Below are positions 1 to 5,381 of a stretch of 5,553 nt of DNA, piece by piece. This stretch comes from Burkholderiales bacterium (lineage in GTDB: Bacteria > Pseudomonadota > Gammaproteobacteria > Burkholderiales > Casimicrobiaceae): the NCBI GenBank assembly GCA_031283405.1, contig JAITBX010000054.1, positions 1 to 5,553 on the forward strand, written 5' to 3'. A program made the position numbers and the translations under genes. Position 1 is the first letter of the stretch. The number at the start of each line of letters is the position of its first letter. A model generated the notes under the pieces. That model was not told the origin of the DNA, did not search any database, and saw only the letters and a list, made by a program, of their open reading frames with translations.

Positions 1-15
1 ATTCGTGGCGGCCAT
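1..15 (-). CDS. Possible 5' end of an unidentified minus-strand gene (5 codons)
   Basis: On the minus strand an ATG at 15 starts M-A-A-T-N and runs off the window edge. It is preceded by AAGGA at 29-25, nine bases upstream, inside an A-rich leader. This is a good Shine-Dalgarno arrangement, but five codons identify nothing. The gene would lie downstream of tRNA-Leu on the same strand, separated from it by the hairpin at 60-90. A chance ATG is possible. Confidence 0.35.
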
Positions 16-59
16 AAGTTAGATTCCTTTTTGTTTTTTTTTTCTCGGTTTTCCACATG

Positions 60-90
60 AAAAAACCGCCCGATGAATGCCATCGGACGG
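60..90 (-). terminator. Intrinsic terminator of tRNA-Leu
   Basis: The arms 66-75 and 81-90 form a 10-bp stem with one mismatch (C69/A87) around the loop AATGC. Read on the minus strand, the stem is followed directly by six T residues (65-60). It lies 12 nt past the tRNA 3' end, in the right orientation to end that transcript. Confidence 0.8.
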
Positions 91-102
91 CTTGGATAGT
101 TC

Positions 103-189
103 TGGTACCGGGAGAGGGACTCGAACCCTCACAGTATCGCTACCGGCGGATTTTGAGTCCGCTGCGTCTACCAATTCCGCCATCCCGGC
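103..189 (-). tRNA. tRNA-Leu (anticodon CAA)
   Basis: The minus strand folds as a class II tRNA of 87 nt with an encoded CCA (105-103). The acceptor stem is GCCGGGA/TCCCGGT with a G1-U72 wobble, which also occurs in E. coli leuZ. The anticodon stem is GCGGA/TCCGC with loop CTCAAAA, giving anticodon CAA, which reads the UUG codon. A long variable arm (CGGTA/TACTG, loop GCGA) and the T arm GAGGG-TTCGAGT-CCCTC are typical of leucine tRNA. TTG is a common leucine codon in the neighbouring genes, so this tRNA is probably well used. No sign of a pseudogene. Confidence 0.96.
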
Positions 190-224
190 CAAGCGCGTTT
201 GTGGCGCTTTTGTGTTGAGGCGGC

Positions 225-230
225 ATTATC
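225..230 (-). promoter_or_regulatory. Candidate -10 box for tRNA-Leu
   Basis: GATAAT on the minus strand is a 5/6 match to the sigma70 -10 consensus and would place transcription start about 28 nt upstream of the tRNA 5' end. No good -35 hexamer is visible at 16-18 bp spacing, so the call is weak. Confidence 0.3.
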
Positions 231-274
231 GCAAAAAATTGGCGGTTGCGGGGAAAATCAGGAAGCAGATGCAG

Positions 275-293
275 GGGCGACTTGTAGTCGCCC
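275..293. repeat. Short perfect palindrome (GGGCGACT-TGT-AGTCGCCC)
   Basis: Two 8-bp perfect arms surround a 3-nt loop, followed on the plus strand by GAATTTTT. Its form resembles a terminator, but no plus-strand gene lies upstream. Together with the similar hairpin at 304-322, in a GGGGCG-rich context, it looks like a dispersed palindromic repeat unit. Confidence 0.6.
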
Positions 294-303
294 GAATTTT
301 TGC

Positions 304-322
304 GGGCGGCAGAATGCCGCCC
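304..322. repeat. Short perfect palindrome (GGGCGGCA-GAA-TGCCGCCC)
   Basis: It has 8-bp perfect arms and a 3-nt loop, the same design as the palindrome at 275-293 and only 10 nt away. On the minus strand it could give the folA transcript a 3' hairpin, but no T-run follows in that direction. Confidence 0.6.
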
Positions 323-334
323 CTACGCCCCTCC

Positions 335-349
335 CGCCCCTTCGGGGCG
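335..349. repeat. Third hairpin of the repeat cluster (CGCCCC-TTC-GGGGCG)
   Basis: It has 6-bp perfect arms around TTC, embedded in CCCCTCC-rich sequence directly after the two 8-bp palindromes. This makes three GC-rich hairpins within 75 nt. Confidence 0.5.
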
Positions 350-360
350 CCCCTCCGCGC

Positions 361-380
361 ATGCTGAGCTTGTCGAAGCA
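361..380. repeat. Dispersed repeat of the CTTCGACAAGCTCAG type
   Basis: The plus strand reads TGAGCTTGTCGAAG inside TGCT...AGCA, with a small GCTT-GTCG-AAGC hairpin. From memory this core recurs as an intergenic repeat in many unrelated bacterial genomes. One copy in one window cannot prove that it is repeated here. Confidence 0.5.
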
Positions 381-426
381 CCGCAAGCGGGAGAAGGGAA
401 AGTATGCGCCGCGCCTACGGTTTTGC

Positions 427-454
427 TGATCCCTGATCTCTGATTCCTGACATC
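427..454. repeat. Imperfect heptamer tandem repeat (TGATCYC-like, about 4 units)
   Basis: Four consecutive 7-nt units read TGATCCC, TGATCTC, TGATTCC and TGACATC. The first three differ by one or two bases and the fourth is degenerate. The tract lies just past the folA stop codon (465), so it falls in the folA 3' untranslated region on the minus strand. Confidence 0.6.
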
Positions 455-464
455 TCAAGCCCCG

Positions 465-1022
465 CTATCTGTTCCTCAGGTAAACGTTGAACGCATAGCG
501 CAGCCACGGGTCGTTTGTTTGGGTGTGCGGTTCGTGGATGACGCGCTGCCAGACGGCAGGCTCTGGCGGCGGGAAAAAAGTATCGCCGTCGAAGTCGGCG
601 TCGATTTCGGTGAGAAAGAGAACGGCGGCAAGGGGCAACGCTTGCCGGTAAAGCTCGCCGCCGCCGATGCAGAAAACGGGAGCGGGTCGGTCGGCGACGG
701 CCAGCGCGGCTTCCAGCGTCGGAACCGCTTGGACGCCGGCGGCGGCATAGGCGGCGCTATTGGCAGAACTGCGCGTCACGACGATGTTTTGGCGTTGCGG
801 CAAGGCGCGCGGCAACGATTCCCAGGTTTTTCGTCCCATGACGACGGTGTGACCGGTGGTCAGTTCCCGAAAATGCCGGAGGTCTTCCGGCAGCCGCCAA
901 GGGAGCTGCCCGGCTTGCCCGACGACGTTGTTCCGCGCTTTGGCGGCAATGACGGCAAACGGAAAAGGCGGCAGATAAAACGCCGTATTAGCCAGAATCG
1001 CTGGTATAGTAGTGTATGACAT
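465..1022 (-). CDS. folA: Dihydrofolate reductase
   Basis: The enzyme reduces 7,8-dihydrofolate to tetrahydrofolate with NADPH in the cytoplasm, supplying one-carbon cofactors for thymidylate and purine synthesis. The 185-residue protein shows the family order: AVIAAKARNNVVG (about 23-35), LPWRLPEDL with D47 matching the catalytic E. coli D27, MGRKTWES (62-69), LPQRQNIVVTRS, the cofactor-site GGG (120-122), LTEIDAD and GDTFFP. It is about 20 residues longer than usual at the N terminus. The start at 1022 is the only ATG in frame, but its ribosome site is weak (GAG about 8 nt upstream). No ATG, GTG or TTG exists nearer the conserved core, so either the extension is real or a rare CTG/ATT start is used. 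It is divergent from glrK, and I see no T-tailed terminator after its stop. Confidence 0.95.
   Translation of the reverse strand: MSYTTIPAILANTAFYLPPFPFAVIAAKARNNVVGQAGQLPWRLPEDLRHFRELTTGHTVVMGRKTWESLPRALPQRQNIVVTRSSANSAAYAAAGVQAVPTLEAALAVADRPAPVFCIGGGELYRQALPLAAVLFLTEIDADFDGDTFFPPPEPAVWQRVIHEPHTQTNDPWLRYAFNVYLRNR
1002..1010 (+). promoter_or_regulatory. Candidate extended -10 promoter of the glrK operon
   Basis: TGGTATAGT is an extended -10 element (TG-N-TATAGT). It would start transcription near 1017, about 50 nt before the glrK start codon. No recognisable -35 box is present at 15-18 bp spacing, which extended -10 promoters tolerate. The element lies inside the 5' end of folA on the opposite strand, so the two divergent units would overlap. 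Confidence 0.42.
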
Positions 1023-1067
1023 ATCGCGCTCGATAAGTGCGGCAAGTTCACTCGTAAAGACACCATC

Positions 1068-2555
1068 GTGTATTATCCTCGTTCATTAGTCAAATTCATC
1101 GTTCTGGGCTTTATTCTGGTCAGCGTGCCGCTCATCTTTGCGCTGTACAAGCTCAATATGGCGCTCAACGAATTGACGTTGCAGAGCCGTGAGAGTGTGG
1201 TCAATTCGGTGATAACGGCGCGGCTGTCGCGGCAGTTTCTCGAACAGGCGGGAACGCTGGAACGTTTGGCGCGGCAATACACGATTCTCGAAGATCGCGC
1301 GGTGCTTGATGACTATGTGCAAGTGCGCGAGATGCTGGCGGAGACGCGGGGGCAGTTGATACAGTTGGACCCGAAGAATAACGATAATAAATCCTTGCGG
1401 GGCGCGATGGAGGAAGAGGAAAACCTTTTTCAGCTTTTGCAAAAGTACAAGAGCAGTAAGAGCAACAAGGAAGACGATGAAAAAATCGCTGAGGGATACC
1501 GCGCTTTCGTCGCCAATTCGCAGGCCGTTCAGCAAGCGGCTTATTCGACAGCGATGTCGTCGGTGGATCAGTTGCGGGAAACTGCCGATGCCGGCCGTCG
1601 GCACTGGCAGATATGGTTGTGGACGGCGGTTATCATTGCCATTCTGTTGGCGGTGTTTTTTACGCTTTTGATTGCGCGCCCGATTCAGCAGATCGATCAG
1701 GCGATCCGGCAATTGGGCGCCGCCGATTTCTCCAAGGAGATCGAAGTTCACGGGCCGTCGGATTTGCGTTATCTGGGACAACGTCTCGAATGGTTGCGGG
1801 CGCGGTTGCAAACGCTCGAAGAGCAGCAGACGAAATTCTTGCGCAACTTGTCGCACGAATTGAAAACGCCCTTGACGGCGGTGCGTGAAGGCACCGAATT
1901 GTTGCGCGACGGCGTCGGCGGCAATTTGAAAGAGGAGCAGCGCGAAATTCTGCACATCGTCCGCGAAAACACTTTGTCGTTGCAGCGAATGATCGAGGAC
2001 TTGTTGCAGTACCACCAATCTCGCGTGATGGAACCGAATGTGTTGTTGCCGGTGGATTTGGCTGACATCATTCGTCATGTCGTCCGCGACCATCGGCTGG
2101 CGGCGTGGGGGCGGCTGATTTCTTTCGAGGAAAAACTGTTGCCGCTGCTGGTGACCGGCGACGCCAAAAAAATTACGACGATTGTTGATAATTTGGTTTC
2201 CAATGCCATAAAATACTCGCCGCGGCTGGGAAAAATCCGGTTGGTGGTGAGCGCGGACAAGGGCGGCGCTCGATTGGAAGTCATTGATGAGGGGCCGGGA
2301 ATCCCCGAACACGAACGCGAGCGTGTTTTTGAATCGTTTTTTCAGGGCGCGCCGCCGTCAGAAGATCGTATCAAAGGCTCAGGACTCGGTTTGACCATCG
2401 CCCGCGAGTACGCGCTGGCGCACGGCGGTCGCATCGTTGTCAAGAGCCGCAACGACGGTCATAACGGCGCGCGTCTGGTGTTGTGGTTGCCGTTTTGGAC
2501 AAGCACGTTGCCTCTTATCAGCAAACAAAAAGCTACTGTTGAAGGAACTCCTTGA
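1068..2555 (+). CDS. glrK: GlrK/QseE-type sensor histidine kinase
   Basis: This inner-membrane kinase autophosphorylates on histidine and passes the phosphate to GlrR/QseF, whose gene lies two genes downstream. The 495-residue protein has a membrane helix at about 8-27, a helix-rich periplasmic domain of about 150 residues, a second helix at about 180-203 and a HAMP domain from A203-R204-P205. The H box is SHELKTPL with H263, followed by REGTELL, as I recall it in E. coli GlrK. The N box is DNLVSNA (N375, N379), the D box DEGPGIP (D407) and the G box KGSGLGLT (436-443); an FFQG motif is also present. The start is GTG at 1068: an in-frame stop lies at 1017-1019 and no other start codon lies between, and the first membrane helix follows at once. 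The ribosome site is poor. The stop overlaps the qseG ATG by 1 nt. All catalytic motifs are intact. Confidence 0.95.
   Translation: MYYPRSLVKFIVLGFILVSVPLIFALYKLNMALNELTLQSRESVVNSVITARLSRQFLEQAGTLERLARQYTILEDRAVLDDYVQVREMLAETRGQLIQLDPKNNDNKSLRGAMEEEENLFQLLQKYKSSKSNKEDDEKIAEGYRAFVANSQAVQQAAYSTAMSSVDQLRETADAGRRHWQIWLWTAVIIAILLAVFFTLLIARPIQQIDQAIRQLGAADFSKEIEVHGPSDLRYLGQRLEWLRARLQTLEEQQTKFLRNLSHELKTPLTAVREGTELLRDGVGGNLKEEQREILHIVRENTLSLQRMIEDLLQYHQSRVMEPNVLLPVDLADIIRHVVRDHRLAAWGRLISFEEKLLPLLVTGDAKKITTIVDNLVSNAIKYSPRLGKIRLVVSADKGGARLEVIDEGPGIPEHERERVFESFFQGAPPSEDRIKGSGLGLTIAREYALAHGGRIVVKSRNDGHNGARLVLWLPFWTSTLPLISKQKATVEGTP
1072..1077 (-). promoter_or_regulatory. Candidate -10 box for folA
   Basis: GATAAT on the minus strand, about 50 nt upstream of the folA ATG, overlaps the first codons of glrK. 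No matching -35 is visible. If used, the folA and glrK transcripts would be complementary over roughly 50 nt. Confidence 0.25.
2542..2546 (+). promoter_or_regulatory. Ribosome binding site that decides the qseG start
   Basis: AAGGA lies 8 nt before the ATG at 2555 and within the last codons of glrK. This spacing favours ATG 2555 over the in-frame TTG at 2552. Confidence 0.7.
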
Positions 2556-3192
2556 TGAGATCGTTTTTTGATCGACTGTATTTTTTCGGTAACGTTGCGC
2601 TGGCAACAGTGCTCGTTGCCGGCTGTGTTTCCAATCCCCCCTCTTCGGGACAGGAGGAAACGCCATTGCCCGATGCTGTTGCCGCGCCGTCGCGCGAGCA
2701 GCAGGCAGCCAGGATCAATGATCTGACGCGCAATCTTGCCGCAGCGCAGGCGGAAACGAAGCAATTGAATCAGCAGACTGAAGTGTTTCAAAAGCTGCTC
2801 GATGATCTGGCGCGTTATCCGGCGTTGAACGCTGATGAGATGCGAGCCACGCAAGCCGAATTGAACAACAACCTTTCGTCGGCGAACCCGAGCAGCGGCG
2901 GCGGAAATCGGATACGGTTGGCGTATTTGCTGTCGTTGCAACCCGGCGGTGTCAACGATCAGAAAGCGATTTCGATGCTCGACAACGTTGCGAAAAGCGA
3001 CAAGGCGTTGCCGACGTTGCGGCATCTGGCGAGCGTCTTGCGGTTGCAAATTCAGGAAAAGCAACAGGCATTGCAAAAACTGGGAGCCCTGAGAGATATT
3101 GATCGCCGATTGCTCGATGAGCAGATGGGCAGAGGCAAAACGTCGCCGTCGAAATCAGCGAAAAAACCAACCTCCAAAGGAACATTGAAATA

Positions 3193-3193
<1 letters not shown>
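2555..3193 (+). CDS. qseG: QseG/YfhG-type lipoprotein
   Basis: The gene encodes 212 residues with a lipoprotein signal peptide: basic start, hydrophobic segment at about 8-22 and lipobox VAGC with C24 as the lipidation site. There is no Asp at +2, so outer-membrane sorting is expected. The mature part is rich in Gln, Ala and Leu and probably helical or coiled coil (about 45-90 and 145-190), ending in a basic Lys/Ser tail. The C-terminal LGALRDIDRRL resembles ENLTDIERQL of E. coli YfhG as I remember it; the rest is divergent, and the cysteine-containing N-terminal part of the E. coli protein has no clear equivalent. In E. coli, QseG binds the periplasmic domain of GlrK and controls its phosphorylation state. 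Position between kinase and regulator, with 1-nt overlaps on both sides, supports the same role here. The assignment leans heavily on gene order. Confidence 0.85.
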
Positions 3194-4563
<1,370 letters not shown>

Positions 4564-4617
4564 TTTTTCGCTATTTTCACCTAATAATCGTTAGAGAATG
4601 TAAAAAATCGTTGTTGC

Positions 4618-4630
4618 AATCAAACGGTTG
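4618..4630 (+). promoter_or_regulatory. IHF-like site, full consensus match
   Basis: AATCAA-ACGG-TTG matches the IHF consensus WATCAA-N4-TTR at all nine defined positions. It lies upstream of both predicted GlrR sites. IHF bending is typical of sigma54 promoters and is known for enterobacterial glmY, but matches to this consensus also occur by chance in AT-rich DNA. Confidence 0.4.
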
Positions 4631-4631
4631 A

Positions 4632-4662
4632 GTTAACAACGGTATTTGACACCATTGTTAAC
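4632..4662. repeat. Long inverted repeat after glrR (operator or weak terminator)
   Basis: The arms GTTAACAACGGT and ACCATTGTTAAC pair over 12 positions with one mismatch (C4640/A4654) around a 7-nt loop. It begins 69 nt after the glrR stop and is followed by ATTTGATTTT, a poor T-tract. The hairpin could end the glrK-qseG-glrR transcript, but its AT-rich arms and perfect GTTAAC ends look more like a protein-binding dyad. Confidence 0.5.
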
Positions 4663-4691
4663 ATTTGATTTTCCTAGCGTCTAAATCATAA

Positions 4692-4713
4692 TTTGTCTTT
4701 ATCTAAAGACAAA
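4692..4713. promoter_or_regulatory. Predicted GlrR/QseF binding site 1 (TGTC-N10-GACA)
   Basis: TGTC (4694-4697) and GACA (4708-4711) are exactly 10 nt apart, matching the GlrR operator motif TGTC-N10-GACA reported upstream of glmY in Enterobacteriaceae. The symmetry extends to 10-bp perfect arms (TTTGTCTTTA/TAAAGACAAA) around a 2-bp centre. The centre is about 194 bp upstream of the predicted sigma54 start site, a normal enhancer distance. The gene for the cognate regulator ends 130 bp upstream. Confidence 0.75.
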
Positions 4714-4726
4714 CAAAAATCATGCA

Positions 4727-4739
4727 GATCAAAAGGTTA
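4727..4739 (+). promoter_or_regulatory. IHF-like site between the two GlrR sites
   Basis: GATCAA-AAGG-TTA matches eight of nine defined positions of WATCAA-N4-TTR (the first base is G). It overlaps the left arm of the GTTAAT/ATTAAC inverted repeat. Confidence 0.35.
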
Positions 4740-4751
4740 ATATAAATTAAC
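4736..4751. repeat. Inverted repeat GTTAAT-ATAA-ATTAAC
   Basis: It has perfect 6-bp arms with a 4-bp centre, lying between the two predicted GlrR sites. The half-site resembles the GTTAAC ends of the repeat at 4632-4662 and a GTTAAC at 5282-5287, so one regulator might bind several of them. AT-rich composition makes chance possible. Confidence 0.35.
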
Positions 4752-4758
4752 AAATGAC

Positions 4759-4776
4759 AGTCTCTTTTTGGAGACA
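4759..4776. promoter_or_regulatory. Predicted GlrR/QseF binding site 2 (near match)
   Basis: AGTC-N10-GACA differs from TGTC-N10-GACA at one base. The dyad is supported by GTCTC (4760-4764) and GAGAC (4771-4775). It lies 65 bp from site 1, about six helical turns, so both may face the same side of the DNA. Its centre is about 129 bp upstream of the predicted start site. Confidence 0.6.
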
Positions 4777-4828
4777 AACAAGGCTGAAAAAATCGCCCGT
4801 CGGAATAAAAAAGCGCGCCTCAGTTTTT

Positions 4829-4841
4829 TAACTCATTGAAA
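4829..4841 (-). promoter_or_regulatory. IHF-like site between the GlrR sites and the sigma54 promoter
   Basis: On the minus strand the sequence matches eight of nine defined positions of the IHF consensus. It lies where a bend would bring enhancer-bound GlrR to the promoter. The local A/T richness weakens the evidence. Confidence 0.4.
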
Positions 4842-4870
4842 AATAGTAAAATTTAAAATAAAAACAGAGT

Positions 4871-4886
4871 TGGCACGGTTTGTGCT
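4871..4886 (+). promoter_or_regulatory. Sigma54 (-24/-12) promoter
   Basis: TGGCACG-GTTT-GTGCT matches the sigma54 consensus TGGCACG-N4-TTGCW with a single mismatch, and the base before it is T, as in YTGGCACG. The invariant GG (4872-4873) and GC (4884-4885) are separated by exactly 10 nt. The predicted start site is about 4897. It follows predicted GlrR enhancer sites and the glrR gene, and no ORF starts suitably downstream, which points to an RNA product. Confidence 0.85.
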
Positions 4887-4896
4887 TGCTTTTCTG

Positions 4897-5079
4897 AATA
4901 TTGCGCGATAGATATGCTATTTTCACCCCTGTTTTGAGCGCCGGCAGAGCCAACAGGCTTTACACAAGGCGAAACGCACCATTCAAGCACAATCCAAGGC
5001 GGCGTCGGTTGCCCTTCAGCCGGCACTATTGAAAAGAACCCCCTTTGGCCCACCTCCTCCTGGTGGGCTTTCTTTTTTT
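4897..5079 (+). ncRNA. Predicted GlrR/sigma54-dependent small RNA of about 183 nt (GlmY-like control)
   Basis: The boundaries come from the sigma54 start site and the T-run of the terminator at 5048-5079. Visible foldings are a small stem 4907-4911/4917-4921, a 6-bp stem CCTGTT/AACAGG (4928-4933/4952-4957) enclosing GGC-AGA-GCC, a 7-bp stem GTCGGTT/AGCCGGC (5004-5010/5018-5024) and the terminator hairpin. A long, weakly structured A/C-rich stretch lies at about 4958-5003. E. coli GlmY, also driven by GlrR, is similar in length and helps raise GlmS through GlmZ and RapZ. I see no clear sequence match to GlmY or GlmZ, so homology is not claimed; the shared element is the control region. No start codon with a ribosome site is seen. 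The terminator loop UCCUCCU could pair with Shine-Dalgarno sequences. Confidence 0.7.
5048..5079 (+). terminator. Strong intrinsic terminator of the predicted small RNA
   Basis: GCCCACC (5048-5054) and GGTGGGC (5062-5068) form a perfect 7-bp GC-rich stem around the loop TCCTCCT, followed at once by TTTCTTTTTTT. On the minus strand the stem is followed by CAAAGGGGG, so it acts only for plus-strand transcripts. No CDS lies between glrR and this site, 485 nt away. The loop is discussed in the findings. Confidence 0.93.
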
Positions 5080-5253
5080 CAGGATAAGTAATGTTTTTGT
5101 CATTGTTGGGGAGCAGGGCAGGGGCGCGATGCTTAAATAGAACGCCGCCAAGAAAACCGCGCCAAGGGTGCACGTCGTCATGGCCTGGGGCGAAGCCATA
5201 GGTTTGAGTTGCGATAATTTGCGCGGGCTGAAAGCTCGCGTCATTCGGCCTTG
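5080..5253. other. Intergenic stretch without a recognised gene, with one hairpin
   Basis: This stretch between the small-RNA terminator and the alr control region shows no recognised coding sequence. Its clearest structure is GCGCGGGCT-GAA-AGCTCGCGT (5221-5241), a GC-rich hairpin with an 8-bp core including one G-U pair plus a closing G-U pair, and no T-tail. TGCGATAAT at 5210-5218 resembles an extended -10 box without a clear -35 and could be an alternative alr promoter. A 52-codon plus-strand ORF starts at 5180, but I do not support it. Confidence 0.5.
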
Positions 5254-5273
5254 TCAATTCCGTGTGGAATTGA
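5254..5273. repeat. Perfect inverted repeat TCAATTCC-GTGT-GGAATTGA
   Basis: It has 8-bp perfect arms around GTGT, ten bases upstream of the candidate alr -35 box and with no T-tail. Position and symmetry suggest an operator for alr. If transcribed from an upstream promoter it would form a stable leader hairpin. Confidence 0.5.
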
Positions 5274-5282
5274 AATATATGG

Positions 5283-5311
5283 TTAACATTCCGTTAGCGG
5301 CACGGTATGAC
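5283..5311 (+). promoter_or_regulatory. Candidate sigma70 promoter of alr
   Basis: TTAACA (5283-5288, 5/6 match to TTGACA) and TATGAC (5306-5311, 4/6 match) are 17 bp apart. Transcription would start near 5318, leaving a leader of about 64 nt. CATAAT at 5334-5339 is a better -10 box but has no -35 at normal spacing. Confidence 0.35.
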
Positions 5312-5381
5312 AGCGAGACATTCTTAACTGTGCCATAATCACAGAAGCAAAAAATATTTCCAATTCGCCGGGAAAATAACT

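Noticed and set aside
77..367. 96-codon plus-strand ORF over the tRNA and repeats
   Set aside because: It reads antisense through tRNA-Leu and into the repeat cluster. No coding signs.
1086..2312. 408-codon minus-strand ORF opposite glrK, and the 417-codon one at 3052-4305
   Set aside because: They are antisense shadows of strongly conserved genes. Their Arg/Gln/His-rich translations come from the codon bias of the real strand.
4640..4651. Third GlrR site around GACA at 4648-4651
   Set aside because: The left half would be TAAC, only two of four bases matching TGTC. Not supported, although enterobacterial glmY has three sites.
4898..5033. Open plus frame within the small RNA (TTG 4901 to TGA 5031) and a 7-codon ATG ORF at 4914
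   Set aside because: Neither has a ribosome site. The TTG would be almost at the transcript 5' end and the translation is an Arg-rich stretch of no known type.
5026..5244. 72-codon minus-strand ORF with a hydrophobic segment
   Set aside because: It also crosses the terminator, where the A-run becomes a Lys-rich stretch. No family resemblance, and another minus frame overlaps it.
4853..5257. 134-codon minus-strand ORF across the predicted small RNA
   Set aside because: It runs antisense through the sigma54 promoter and the terminator hairpin with its T-run, resembles no family I know, and has the composition of a shadow ORF.
5298..5314. Second sigma54-like sequence, GCGGCACGGTATGACAG
   Set aside because: The -24 half resembles the consensus, but at the required 10-nt spacing the -12 position is CA rather than GC.
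5180..5338. 52-codon plus-strand ORF starting M-A-W-G-E
   Set aside because: AAGGG lies 11 nt upstream, but the ORF covers both dyads and the alr promoter candidate and shows no recognisable protein. Conservation in relatives could revive it.
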